The notes: generated by a model from the letters alone, not told the origin. A DNA stretch of 26,704 nucleotides from JBIQKZ01 sp044464765 (GCA_044464765.1 JBIQKZ010000027.1:1-26704), one strand, 5' to 3'. Shown: positions 16,182 through 23,264, numbered from the stretch's first letter. Numbers and translations are program-made.

Positions 16182-16730
16182 ATGCAAGCAGGTTTGTCCT
16201 TTAGCCACTTCGGTTTTTATGTACAGGATATCGATCGAATGGAGCGGTTCTACACGGAACTGCTGGGCTTTTTCGTGACCGACCGAGGCACGCTTGCGGG
16301 TCCCACAGGCGAATTCAAGCTGGTCTTCCTTAGCCGCGACCCCGATGAGCATCACCAAATAGTGCTGGCCACCGGCCGGCCCGAAGCCCTGGCCTTCAAC
16401 CTCATCAACCAGATCTCGCTGCGCGCCGATAGCCTGGGCACGCTGAAAAATCTGTACGCCAAACTTGCCCAAGCCGGCGCCGGCGACATCCAGCCCATCA
16501 CGCACGGCAATGCGATCTCGGTCTACCTGCGCGACCCCGAAGGCAATCGGCTGGAACTATTCATCGACACACCGTGGTATGTGAACCAGCCTATGCGGGT
16601 ACCCATCGATTTCAATCTGCCCGACGATGAATTGATGCAGGTGGTCGAAGCGCACGCCAGTCAACTGCCCGGTTTCCAGCCGCGCAGCGAATGGCGCGCA
16701 CGGATGGCCAAGCTTATGGGCATGGAATAA
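16182..16730 (+). CDS. VOC family (glyoxalase/extradiol dioxygenase-like) protein
   Basis: A 182-residue vicinal-oxygen-chelate fold protein. The fold shows as SFSHFGFYVQDIDRMERFYTELLGF at the start and ISVYLRDPEGNRLELFID at about 112-128. Candidate metal ligands are His9, His57 or His58 and Glu125, the usual His-His-Glu set. After the single VOC domain, a tail of about 50 residues (TPWYVNQPMRVPIDF...ELMQVVEAHASQLPGFQP) resembles proteins annotated as catechol 2,3-dioxygenase-like. The substrate cannot be read from the sequence. The ribosome site (AGGAG, 16171-16175) is good. It is isolated, with a GCCCTCC/GGAGGGC dyad at 16750-16763 between it and the convergent rhodanese gene. Confidence 0.88.
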   Translation: MQAGLSFSHFGFYVQDIDRMERFYTELLGFFVTDRGTLAGPTGEFKLVFLSRDPDEHHQIVLATGRPEALAFNLINQISLRADSLGTLKNLYAKLAQAGAGDIQPITHGNAISVYLRDPEGNRLELFIDTPWYVNQPMRVPIDFNLPDDELMQVVEAHASQLPGFQPRSEWRARMAKLMGME

Positions 16731-16796
16731 ACAACAGTTCAAATCGATAGCCCTCCGGAGGGCCGGCGCGAAATCGCGGCCGCGCATCCGATCACG

Positions 16797-17330
16797 CTAC
16801 ATTGCAACAGCAGCGGCCCGGCGGTTCCATGGCATTTTCATCAGCACACGGGCCAGCCCGCAAAAGCCCGAGACCCCGGCAAACACCAGCCCCGCGCCGA
16901 CAAACCCGGAAAGAAGTAGAAACCACGGCGAACCGACGACTCCCAACACGGTTCCCAAGACAATCATCGAACCGGCTGCAATCTGGACTTGCCGCTGCAG
17001 CTCTATGGGCTGCGATGCATCGGCTACGACGGGCAGGCCGGTCTTCTTCCAGGCATCCAGGCCGCCTTCAAGCACATAGGCTTCGCAAGCTACACTGGAA
17101 CCTAGCTGGTTCGCGTTCATTTGCGTGCGATTACCAGAGCGGCAATGAAAAATAACGGCCTTTGCGCCCTGCAGGGCCGGCGCGCCGTTGGCGAGCTGCT
17201 CCAGTGGAATGTGCAAGGCCTGTTCAATATGCTCGCGCGCGTATTCGTCGGCAGGACGGATATCAACCAACACGGCTCCTTCGTCCAAATACTGGCGAAC
17301 GGCTTTGGGATCAAGCGGTCTTATGGGCAT
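16797..17330 (-). CDS. rhodanese-domain membrane protein (YgaP type)
   Basis: A single rhodanese domain (about 1-105) fused to a two-helix DUF2892-type membrane anchor (about 110-165), like E. coli YgaP. It transfers sulfane sulfur, with the active-site loop facing the cytoplasm. Catalytic Cys63 lies in FHCRSGNRT, followed by YVLEGGLDAWKKTGLPV. The hydrophobic segments IAAGSMIVLGTVLGVV and WFLLLSGFVGAGLVFAGVSG form the anchor. An AAGGAG site precedes the ATG, 21 bases after the arsR-type repressor gene on the same strand, so the two form an operon. With the divergent persulfide dioxygenase-like gene it makes a sulfur-detoxification set. Confidence 0.9.
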   Translation of the reverse strand: MPIRPLDPKAVRQYLDEGAVLVDIRPADEYAREHIEQALHIPLEQLANGAPALQGAKAVIFHCRSGNRTQMNANQLGSSVACEAYVLEGGLDAWKKTGLPVVADASQPIELQRQVQIAAGSMIVLGTVLGVVGSPWFLLLSGFVGAGLVFAGVSGFCGLARVLMKMPWNRRAAAVAM

Positions 17331-17351
17331 GATGTGTAGCTCCTTGGTGTC

Positions 17352-17663
17352 TTAAGGACAGAAAATTTCTTTCAGCGTGGCGACGACCTTGGCCACAGCC
17401 GGGTTCTCGATGCGGTAATACAAGGTTTGCGCATCGCGCCGAAATCCAACCAAACCTTCCTCGCGCATCTTGGCCAAGTGCTGGGACAGCGCGGATTGAC
17501 TTAAGGTCACATAGTTATTCAGGTCGCCCACCGTCATTTCGCCGTGCTCGATCAGAAGGCACAGCACGAGCAACCGGTGTTCGTTGCCAAGTACACGCAG
17601 CAAAGAAGCCGCTTTCCCGGCGCCTTCTTGAAGAAATTGACTGTCTTGTGTTTTGCTTGTCAT
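17352..17663 (-). CDS. bigR: ArsR-family sulfide/persulfide-responsive repressor (BigR/SqrR type)
   Basis: A 103-residue winged-helix repressor with LRVLGNEHRLLVLCLL at 22-37 and the recognition helix LSQSALSQHLAKMREEGLV. Two Cys, Cys35 in helix alpha2 and Cys102 in the terminal KEIFCP, sit where BigR/SqrR proteins have the pair that forms a tetrasulfide or disulfide on sensing reactive sulfur. No metal-binding ELCV-type box is seen, which argues against an arsenic or zinc sensor. It is divergent from the metallo-hydrolase gene across 75 very AT-rich bases and upstream of the rhodanese gene, as expected for an autoregulated sulfur module. The symbol is used in the sense of the BigR family. 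Confidence 0.82.
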   Translation of the reverse strand: MTSKTQDSQFLQEGAGKAASLLRVLGNEHRLLVLCLLIEHGEMTVGDLNNYVTLSQSALSQHLAKMREEGLVGFRRDAQTLYYRIENPAVAKVVATLKEIFCP

Positions 17664-17738
17664 GATAATTTATTATATTAGAAATTACTAAATTAGTATA
17701 TACTTATTTAATCGACTACACAGCAGAGGAATCCCACG
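17664..17738. promoter_or_regulatory. AT-rich divergent promoter/operator of the sulfur module
   Basis: The whole 75-base gap is strikingly AT-rich compared with its surroundings. It contains a perfect small dyad ACTAA-A-TTAGT at 17687-17697 and a TATACT box at 17699-17704 that could serve as -10 for the plus-strand gene. BigR-type repressors bind AT-rich dyads in the same position. Attribution to the neighbouring repressor is inference. Confidence 0.55.
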
Positions 17739-18626
17739 ATGCAAGCTGAAGCCAAAATCCAAGCGTTCTTTGATGAAGCCACCTTTACGGTCAGCTACCT
17801 GGTATCGGATCCCGCTACCCGGCACGCCGCCATTATTGACCCTGTATTGGATTACGACCACCCAAGCGGCAAGGCGTCCACCGAATCAGCCGATCGCATT
17901 CTGGACGCCGCCAGCGAAGCAGGCTTGCGCATTGTCTGGGTGCTTGAAACCCATGCGCATGCCGACCACCTAAGCGCAGCGCCCCATATCAAGCAACGTA
18001 CCGGCGCGCGCATCGCCATTGGCGAGCATATCCGCACGGTGCAGACCATCTTTCAGCCCATCTTCAACCTTGACGATGTCTCGGGCGACGGCAGCGAGTT
18101 CGATCGCTTGCTAAGCGATGGCGAGACCTTCATGCTTGGCAAGTTGCCAATACATGTATTGCACACGCCGGGCCACACTCCGGCCTGCATTTCCTACCAC
18201 ATCGGCAACGCGGTGTTTGTGGGCGATACGCTCTTCATGCCCGACTACGGCACGGCCCGCGCCGACTTTCCCGGCGGCAGCGCGCAAACGCTGTACGAAT
18301 CGATCCGGCGGCTACTCTCGCTGCCCGCCGACACCCGGGTTTTCGTATGCCACGACTACAAGGCCCCGGGGCGCGATGTCTATGCCTGGGAAACGACGGT
18401 GGGCGATTCACGCGCGCACAATGTACACATTCACGACGGCGTGTCCGAAGCCGATTTCGTCGCCATGCGCCAGAAGCGCGACAAGACACTGGCTGCGCCT
18501 AACCTGCTATTGCCTTCAGTACAGGTCAATATTCGCGCCGGCCAACTGCCCAAGGCGGAATCCAACGGCGTTTCCTACCTGAAGATCCCGGTTCACCTGG
18601 CCGGGCAGGGATCGACCGGCGATTAG
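17739..18626 (+). CDS. blh: metallo-beta-lactamase-fold hydrolase, probable persulfide dioxygenase (Blh type)
   Basis: A 295-residue enzyme of the ETHE1/Blh group that oxidises glutathione persulfide to sulfite. The metal motif THAHADH stands at 71-77, followed by HTPGHTPACISYH, the FVGDTLFMPDYGTARADFPGG segment and the FVCHDYKAPGRD motif. These are characteristic of the persulfide dioxygenase-like Blh subfamily rather than of beta-lactamases or glyoxalase II. A GAGG ribosome site precedes the ATG. Its position, divergent from a BigR/SqrR-type repressor plus rhodanese, supports induction by hydrogen sulfide or persulfide. Confidence 0.88.
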   Translation: MQAEAKIQAFFDEATFTVSYLVSDPATRHAAIIDPVLDYDHPSGKASTESADRILDAASEAGLRIVWVLETHAHADHLSAAPHIKQRTGARIAIGEHIRTVQTIFQPIFNLDDVSGDGSEFDRLLSDGETFMLGKLPIHVLHTPGHTPACISYHIGNAVFVGDTLFMPDYGTARADFPGGSAQTLYESIRRLLSLPADTRVFVCHDYKAPGRDVYAWETTVGDSRAHNVHIHDGVSEADFVAMRQKRDKTLAAPNLLLPSVQVNIRAGQLPKAESNGVSYLKIPVHLAGQGSTGD

Positions 18627-18792
18627 CAGCGCGAGTTGCGTGTATATTCTTGCTGTGCACTGCACCAACCTGCGAAGTATAAACACCCCGACGTCGCCCC
18701 ACCCTTCAGACGCATACCGCTAGATGTACAGGTGGCAGCGTCGGCTTATTGATTCAACCCTCTCGCCCTGATAGGCAGTACAAGGCAACTTA

Positions 18793-19410
18793 ATGCAGTT
18801 CAACGACACCACAGATTCACTCAGCGCCACGCTGGCCAGCACCATTGACAGCATCCAAGGCGAAACAGTCACTTTGCGCGACTTGATGGCCGCCATCGGA
18901 GAACAGGGGCTGCTTCTGCTGTGCGCGCTTGCGACGCTCCCCTTTTTGATTCCCGTTTCTATCCCGGGGGTTTCCACCGTGTTCGGCGCGGCCATCGTTC
19001 TGCTGGCGGTGGCCATTACGCTGAACCGAATGCCCTGGCTGCCCAAAAAGATTCTGGACCGCAAACTCGATGCACAGAAACTCTTGCCTGCGCTACGCAA
19101 AGGCGTTCGCATCGTTTCGCGCATCGATGCCTGGGTGCGCCCGCGAGCCCTCGGTATGACCGCCAACTACATGACAGTCGTCAATGGCTGCGTATTGGTG
19201 TTCGGCGGGCTCTTGCTGATGGCGCCCTTCGGCTTAATCCCCTTCTCCAATACTGCGCCGGCGGTCGGCATACTGCTATTGGCGATTGGCATGATCCAGC
19301 GCGACGGCGTGTTCGTGGTGCTGGGCTACCTAAGCACGGTCCTGACCGTGATCTATTTTGGCGCACTCTTGTACGCCGCCTTCTGGGCGGGCGGCGCTTT
19401 ACTCGGTTAG
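18793..19410 (+). CDS. exopolysaccharide synthesis ExoD-like membrane protein
   Basis: A 205-residue inner-membrane protein of the ExoD family. The family signature appears as VTLRDLMAAIGEQGLLLLCALATLPFLIPVSIPGVSTVFGAAI. Helices lie at about 40-58, 60-80, 125-150 and 150-200, and MTVVNGCVLVFGGLLLMAPFGLIPFSNTAPA is also family-like. ExoD was first linked to exopolysaccharide and nodule invasion in rhizobia. The exact function remains unclear. The 166-base upstream gap has no clear promoter, and no strong ribosome site is visible. It is followed after 22 bases by the methyltransferase gene, possibly in one transcript. Confidence 0.87.
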   Translation: MQFNDTTDSLSATLASTIDSIQGETVTLRDLMAAIGEQGLLLLCALATLPFLIPVSIPGVSTVFGAAIVLLAVAITLNRMPWLPKKILDRKLDAQKLLPALRKGVRIVSRIDAWVRPRALGMTANYMTVVNGCVLVFGGLLLMAPFGLIPFSNTAPAVGILLLAIGMIQRDGVFVVLGYLSTVLTVIYFGALLYAAFWAGGALLG

Positions 19411-19432
19411 AACCCTTCACCAAGGAGAAACT

Positions 19433-20026
19433 ATGTGGAATGAGCGCTACGCCAGTGAAGAATTTGTGTATGGAACCGAGCCCAACGCCTTTCTGGCGGA
19501 ACATGCGGGCTTGCTTTCCAGCACGGTGCTTAGCCTCGCGGAAGGCGAAGGACGAAACGCGGTTTTCATGGCCTCGCTAGGCCTTCAGGTCTTAGGCGTT
19601 GACAGCTCTGACGTCGGATTGGCGAAAGCGCAAAAACTTGCAGCCTTGAAAGGCGTGTCCATTCAAACAGAAATCGCTGATCTGACCACTTACACGCCGC
19701 CGACAAACTCCTTCGGTTCCGTCGTGTCGATCTTTGCCCATCTACCCAGCCAAACGCGCAAACGCCTGTATCCATTGATTTCGCAATCTCTAAAACCGGG
19801 TGGGGTAATCATCATGGAAGGCTACAGCAAAGCACAGCTTGACCGAAACACAGGCGGTCCGAAAGACATCGACATGCTGCTTGCGCCCATAGATATCGAA
19901 CAAGCGTTCCCGTCCTTCGAGGTCATCTTGTCGCGCGAGATCGAGCGGGAAGTCATTGAAGGCGCCTTCCATACTGGCTTGGCCAGCGTAGTGCAATTCA
20001 TCGGAAGGAAGAAGGCAGGCTATTAA
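19433..20026 (+). CDS. class I SAM-dependent methyltransferase (TehB-like)
   Basis: A 197-residue cytoplasmic methyltransferase. It begins MWNERYASEEFVYGTEPNAFL, a start typical of TehB/thiopurine-like methyltransferases. SAM motif I is VLSLAEGEGRNAVFMA at about 33-48, the acidic residue of motif II sits in VLGVDSSDVGLAKA, and LKPGGVIIMEGY forms the post-motif III strand. The substrate is unknown. Relatives act on tellurite or small nucleophiles. The ATG at 19433 has a strong AAGGAGAAA site. Its stop shares the TTAA at 20023-20026 with the stop of the convergent antitoxin remnant. Confidence 0.9.
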   Translation: MWNERYASEEFVYGTEPNAFLAEHAGLLSSTVLSLAEGEGRNAVFMASLGLQVLGVDSSDVGLAKAQKLAALKGVSIQTEIADLTTYTPPTNSFGSVVSIFAHLPSQTRKRLYPLISQSLKPGGVIIMEGYSKAQLDRNTGGPKDIDMLLAPIDIEQAFPSFEVILSREIEREVIEGAFHTGLASVVQFIGRKKAGY

Positions 20027-20190
20027 TGCGCAGGCCGGGCGGTCAGTTGCACGCCCAGCGCCGCACATACACGGGCAATGGTATCGAAACGCGGATGCGA
20101 ACCGGGGCGCAGCGCTTTATAGAGCGCCTCGCGCGTCAGACCGCTGGCCCGCTCTACTTCAGTCATGCCTCGCGCACAGGCCTGCTTCAT
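20023..20190 (-). pseudogene. C-terminal fragment of a HigA-like (COG3636) antitoxin
   Basis: The minus-strand frame from an ATG at 20190 gives 55 residues, MKQACARGMTEVERASGLTR and then EALYKALRPGSHPRFDTIAR, ending LGVQLTARPAH. This is the helix-turn-helix C-terminal half of the chromosomal addiction-module antidote family (pattern LTREsLYKaLspgGNPrFdTv...aLGv.L). The usual N-terminal half of about 40 residues and the partner toxin are absent. None of the three minus frames upstream restores them. The open frame can be followed to 20421, but it runs across a minus-strand terminator at 20324-20358, so I do not treat that longer form as real. Probably a remnant at the edge of the accessory segment. 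Confidence 0.6.
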
Positions 20191-20323
20191 GTCGGCTTTC
20201 TGTGGTTGCAGCGTTATGATGAAGGTCTGCTGACCGAACCGCTGGGCAGCCCTGGCGGAACGCTTCCGTCTTCGGTCGAGGCACGCAGTGGATTGCCCGG
20301 TTGAGGGCCACATTAAATTAAAA

Positions 20324-20358
20324 TTAAAAAGCCCCGCTTCCCGAAAGAAGCGAGGCTT
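20324..20358 (-). terminator. intrinsic terminator reading on the minus strand
   Basis: Read on the minus strand, GCCTCGCTTC pairs with GAAGCGGGGC (one G-T pair) around a short loop, followed directly by TTTTTAATTTTAATTT. This is a full rho-independent terminator, yet no minus-strand gene is visible in the 250 bases before it. Confidence 0.75.
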
Positions 20359-20369
20359 GATAAAGCGTG

Positions 20370-20389
20370 CCCTGCTGCGCGCAGCAGGG
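20370..20389. repeat. perfect 20-base palindrome
   Basis: CCCTGCTGCG at 20370-20379 is followed directly by its exact reverse complement CGCAGCAGGG at 20380-20389. Bases just outside also pair loosely. It lies 11 bases from the minus-strand terminator. It could be a protein-binding dyad or, with no loop spare, a cruciform or second hairpin in a minus-strand transcript. Confidence 0.7.
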
Positions 20390-20572
20390 GGCAAAGTACT
20401 GATTACATATTCGATCATCACCTGTACTTTTGATTTTTATCGTTATAAATCAAATGAATTTTCGGTCAGAGAAACTCCCATGGCCCCAAATATGGCCCCA
20501 TTCGAAAATGGTGAAAATGCTTGACCCAGATGGATTGAAAACATAGCAAATGCACCTCTCTGGATGATAGAA

Positions 20573-20601
20573 TGCATGAAACCTAAATGTAAAATCATGC
20601 A
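20573..20601. promoter_or_regulatory. inverted repeat in the abiE promoter region
   Basis: TGCATGA at 20573-20579 and TCATGCA at 20595-20601 are exact reverse complements separated by 15 bases, ending 15 bases before the first AbiE gene. A TAGAAT box at 20568-20573 could be the -10. AbiEi-type antitoxins are known to bind inverted repeats in their own promoter, so this is a likely autoregulatory operator. Confidence 0.5.
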
Positions 20602-20616
20602 AATAGCATTCTTACC

Positions 20617-21240
20617 ATGACGACCCAACACCACCATTCCACTTCGCTCAAGGGCTCTGCTGCAGCCCTGGCCGATCACCTTCGCGCAGGAAATGTATAC
20701 CGGCGCGAAGATTTGTCGCGTCTGTCGTCTGCAGTTGATCGGGACTTGAGCAAATTGGTAGCTGCAGGAAGACTCAGAAAGCTGGCCCAGGGTCTGTATC
20801 ACGTACCCAAGACCTCACGGTTCGGGCCGCTGCCCCCCGATGACCACCAAGTCGTGCAATCTTTCCTGCGCGGTGACAAAGACTTTCTGCTGTTCTCGCC
20901 GTCCGCCTACAACACGGTGGGCCTGGGAACGACCCAGCTTTACAACCGCACACTGGTCTACAACCGCAAGCGCCACGGCGTCTTCAAACTAGGCAATCGG
21001 GAGTTCGATTTCCGCGTCAAACCCCGGTTCCCGCATCAGCTCACACCCGAGTTCCTGTTCGTGGATCTCCTGAACAACCTGGACGAACTGGCAGAAGACC
21101 GGGACAGCGTTCTGGATCGCGCCCGCAGCCTGTGGCCCTCCCTGGAATCCCCCGAGCTGCATGAAGCCGTTGAACTGTACGGTAATGCCGCCACGCGCAA
21201 ACACATCAAGGCCTGGATGGATGACCCCGTTCCTGCATGA
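20617..21240 (+). CDS. AbiEi-type antitoxin/transcription regulator (DUF6088-like)
   Basis: A 207-residue protein whose first third is a winged helix (GNVYRREDLSRL then VDRDLSKLVAAGRLRKLAQGLYHVPK, about 24-63). A larger domain of the AbiEi C-terminal type follows. In type IV AbiE systems this protein represses its own operon and counteracts the toxin without binding it. No ribosome site is evident before the ATG at 20617. The next gene overlaps it by 20 bases, as expected of a toxin-antitoxin operon. An inverted repeat lies just upstream. The family call rests on domain architecture and the partner gene. Subfamily naming is uncertain. Confidence 0.82.
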   Translation: MTTQHHHSTSLKGSAAALADHLRAGNVYRREDLSRLSSAVDRDLSKLVAAGRLRKLAQGLYHVPKTSRFGPLPPDDHQVVQSFLRGDKDFLLFSPSAYNTVGLGTTQLYNRTLVYNRKRHGVFKLGNREFDFRVKPRFPHQLTPEFLFVDLLNNLDELAEDRDSVLDRARSLWPSLESPELHEAVELYGNAATRKHIKAWMDDPVPA

Positions 21241-22165
21241 ACTCTCCGATTTCAAGGACCTGATCCTGGTCGTTGCGGATCAGAAAAGCATAGACCCTGG
21301 TCTGGTGGAAAAAGATTACTGGATCATGCATTGCCTCTGGGGTTTGCAATCCCTCGGCTTTCACTTCGAGTTGAAGGGCGGCACTTCACTATCCAAAGGA
21401 TTTGGTGTCATCCACCGATTTTCGGAAGACATAGATATCCGTATTGAGCCACCAGGCGATATTCATGTCATGACTGGTCGCAACCATGATCGTCCGGCCC
21501 ATATCGCCTCACGGCGTGCTTACTATGACACCCTGACCGAGCGCATTCGCATCCCCGGCATCATAGATGTGCAGCGCGACATGCAGTTTGATGATGCCAA
21601 GCTGCGCAGCGCCGGGATACGCCTGCTCTACACAGCCCAGGCGCCACAACTGGCCGGGATCAAAGAAGGCATCCTTCTGGAACTTGGCTTCGACGATACG
21701 GCTCCGAACCGCCCTGTCACTATTTCATCCTGGGCGTTCGACACTGCGCGCGAACATGGAATTTCAGTCGCCGACAATCGGGCGAAGGATGTTCTCTGCT
21801 ATTCGCCAACCCACACATTTGTCGAGAAGCTGCAGACGATCTCCACCAAATTCCGGCAACTCCAGGTGTCGAATCAGTTTCCAGCCAATTTCCTGCGCCA
21901 CTACTACGACGTTTACTGCCTACTGGCGCTGGATGAAATTCAGAACTTCATGCAACAACCTGCGTATGCCGCGCGTAAGGCACAACGCTTTCGTACCGGC
22001 GACGAACAGGTCATAGCCAAGAACCCGGCTTTCCTTCTTACTGACCCTGAGTTACTGCGGCGCTTCACGCGAGAATTTCAAAAAACATCCAGCCTGTATT
22101 ACCAGGAACAGGTCCAGTTTCCAGAACTGATCCAGAGGATCCACGAAAATCTGGACCACATGTAA
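21221..22165 (+). CDS. AbiEii/AbiGii-type nucleotidyltransferase toxin
   Basis: A 314-residue COG2253 nucleotidyltransferase. LVEKDYWIMHCLWGL precedes the core motif LKGGTSLSKGFG (about 51-62) and RFSEDIDIRI (66-75), which supplies the DxD-type metal-binding acids (Asp70, Asp72). A helical C-terminal part includes FVEKLQTISTKFRQL and FLRHYYDVY. Relatives (AbiEii, MenT) are reversible growth inhibitors that modify tRNA or bind GTP, and some abort phage infection. I chose the ATG at 21221, which overlaps the antitoxin gene by 20 bases. A longer in-frame start at 21161 would add residues unlike the family. A MobC-like gene starts 28 bases downstream. Confidence 0.87.
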   Translation: MTPFLHELSDFKDLILVVADQKSIDPGLVEKDYWIMHCLWGLQSLGFHFELKGGTSLSKGFGVIHRFSEDIDIRIEPPGDIHVMTGRNHDRPAHIASRRAYYDTLTERIRIPGIIDVQRDMQFDDAKLRSAGIRLLYTAQAPQLAGIKEGILLELGFDDTAPNRPVTISSWAFDTAREHGISVADNRAKDVLCYSPTHTFVEKLQTISTKFRQLQVSNQFPANFLRHYYDVYCLLALDEIQNFMQQPAYAARKAQRFRTGDEQVIAKNPAFLLTDPELLRRFTREFQKTSSLYYQEQVQFPELIQRIHENLDHM

Positions 22166-22193
22166 CCGCAGCATCTGCTCAACAGATATCCTC

Positions 22194-22450
22194 ATGAACG
22201 AACCTCTTTCCGAGGTCATCCGCATCCGGGTGACCCCGTCTCATGCTACGCGCCTGGGCGAAGCAGCAGCCCTGTCCGGGCTATCCCTCTCTAACTATAT
22301 AAGGCGGCGGCTTTCCGCCGACGATACGCTGCAGGAAGAACTGACGCTGCTGCGCAAGGTCGTGGCTGATCTGGGCCAGCTTCGCGACACCCGCCTGGCT
22401 GCCATTGAAAGCGCCCACTTGCTGCGGGCCATGGCCAAGCCTGAACATCT
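22194..22450 (+). pseudogene. mobC: truncated MobC-like ribbon-helix-helix mobilisation gene
   Basis: The first 80-86 codons from the ATG at 22194 encode a relaxosome accessory type protein: SEVIRIRVTPSHATRLGEAA (RHH strand and helix), LSGLSLSNYIRRRLSADD, then the coiled stretch LQEELTLLRKVVADLGQLRD, LAAIESAHLLRAMAKPEHL. After about 22450 the frame stays open to 22727 but reads the arsR sequence out of frame and no longer looks like protein. The true 3' end has been replaced by the arsenic operon. A hybrid of 177 residues could be made. It may retain DNA binding but is probably non-functional in mobilisation. Assignment to MobC/TraJ-like proteins is by pattern. Confidence 0.68.
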
Positions 22451-22770
22451 CGCTATACATTGTGCAATTACTTGCGGCTATCTCGCACGAGACACGGCTC
22501 GAAGCGTATCGTCATCTCGTGCAGGCAGGTCCTGCGGGGTTACACGCGGGGCGATTGGCGGAACTGCTAGATATACCTCCTTCCTCGCTGACCTTCCACC
22601 TCAAAGAGCTCGTCCATGCAGGTTTGCTTTCATCCCGGCAGGAAGGTCGCTTCGTATCCTATTCGGTGCGGTATGCAGCGATGAATTCCCTTTTGGCCTA
22701 TCTCACGGAAAACTGCTGCGGCGGTAACCCATGTTCGCCAGTCAACTTGGAAGTGTGTTCGCCATGTTAG
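22405..22770 (+). CDS. arsR: ArsR-family arsenic-responsive repressor
   Basis: Winged-helix repressor of the ars operon. The core is complete: LLAAISHETRLEAYRHLVQA, the recognition helix IPPSSLTFHLKELVHAGLL and the wing RQEGRFVSYSV. The C-terminal Cys group CCGGNPCSP...VCSPC is the kind that binds As(III) in the Acidithiobacillus-type ArsR rather than the ELCVCDL box. The start is odd. No ATG exists in frame; the options are TTG 22405, CTG 22441 and GTG 22462. GTG 22462, just before LLAAISHETR, is the most plausible, while the coordinates give the longest frame. Its 5' end is embedded in the truncated mobC gene in another frame. The stop overlaps the arsC start by 7 bases. Confidence 0.85.
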   Translation: MKAPTCCGPWPSLNISLYIVQLLAAISHETRLEAYRHLVQAGPAGLHAGRLAELLDIPPSSLTFHLKELVHAGLLSSRQEGRFVSYSVRYAAMNSLLAYLTENCCGGNPCSPVNLEVCSPC

Positions 22771-23264
22771 ACAAACCATACAACACCCTGTTTCTGTGCA
22801 CGGGAAATTCCGCACGCAGCATCATGGCCGAAGTGTTGCTCAATCAACTGGGAAATGGTCGGTTCCATGCATACAGCGCTGGCAGCCACCCAGGCACCGG
22901 GGTAAACCCATTAACGCTGGAGATCCTTACCTCAGTCCGACTGCCTACAGGCAATGTGCGTAGCAAAAGCTGGGATGAGTTCGCCGCGCCGAATGCTCCG
23001 CAGATGGAGTTCGTCATCACGCTATGCGACAGCGCTGCCGGCGAACAGTGTCCCGTATGGCCCGGTCAACCCATCACGGCTCATTGGGGATTTGAAGATC
23101 CAGCTGCGGGGGAAGGAACGCCTGAAGAAAAACGCGACCGATTCGACAAGATTTTTCGACAGATCGCCAATCGGATCAAGATTTTCACCAGCCTGCCACT
23201 GACGACACTTGATCGCGTCGCCATCAAGCGCGAGCTCGATACTCTGGGTGCCAACGTCAAATGA
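22764..23264 (+). CDS. arsC: arsenate reductase, low-molecular-weight phosphatase type (first copy)
   Basis: A 166-residue LMW protein-tyrosine-phosphatase-fold arsenate reductase, reducing As(V) to As(III) for export. The P-loop CTGNSARS begins at Cys12. Further family segments are HAYSAGSHPGTGVNP, KSWDEFA, VITLCDSAAGEQCPVWPG (with the additional redox Cys) and AHWGFEDPAAGEGTPEEK. The ATG at 22764 is preferred to 22731 because it overlaps the arsR stop by only 7 bases and gives the family N-terminus. The stop overlaps the next start (ATGA), so all ars genes are tightly coupled. Confidence 0.9.
   Translation: MLDKPYNTLFLCTGNSARSIMAEVLLNQLGNGRFHAYSAGSHPGTGVNPLTLEILTSVRLPTGNVRSKSWDEFAAPNAPQMEFVITLCDSAAGEQCPVWPGQPITAHWGFEDPAAGEGTPEEKRDRFDKIFRQIANRIKIFTSLPLTTLDRVAIKRELDTLGANVK

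Larger units (their letters stand above)
20191..20616. other. gene-free stretch with terminator and dyads
   Basis: These 426 bases hold no gene that I can support. They contain a minus-strand terminator (20324-20358), an exact 20-base dyad (20370-20389), an AT-rich part (about 20410-20470) and the AbiE operator-like repeat (20573-20601). The composition becomes more AT-rich than the genes to the left, and this is where conserved chromosomal genes give way to accessory genes. No tRNA or integrase is visible. Confidence 0.55.

Noticed and set aside
20191..20421. N-terminal extension of the HigA-like fragment
   Set aside because: It would require translation through a strong minus-strand terminator, and the added residues do not resemble the family N-terminus.
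20191..20616. tRNA or tmRNA 3' end as island attachment site
   Set aside because: I looked for the T-arm GGTTCGAAT-type sequence and a CCA end next to the accessory genes and found none.
20443..20802. 119-codon minus frame overlapping the abiE start
   Set aside because: Antisense to the antitoxin gene and without any recognisable domain. It could be part of the orphan minus transcript, but no coding evidence is visible.
22194..22727. Single intact 177-residue mobC product
   Set aside because: The second half is arsR sequence read in the wrong frame; only the first 80-86 codons look like a real protein.
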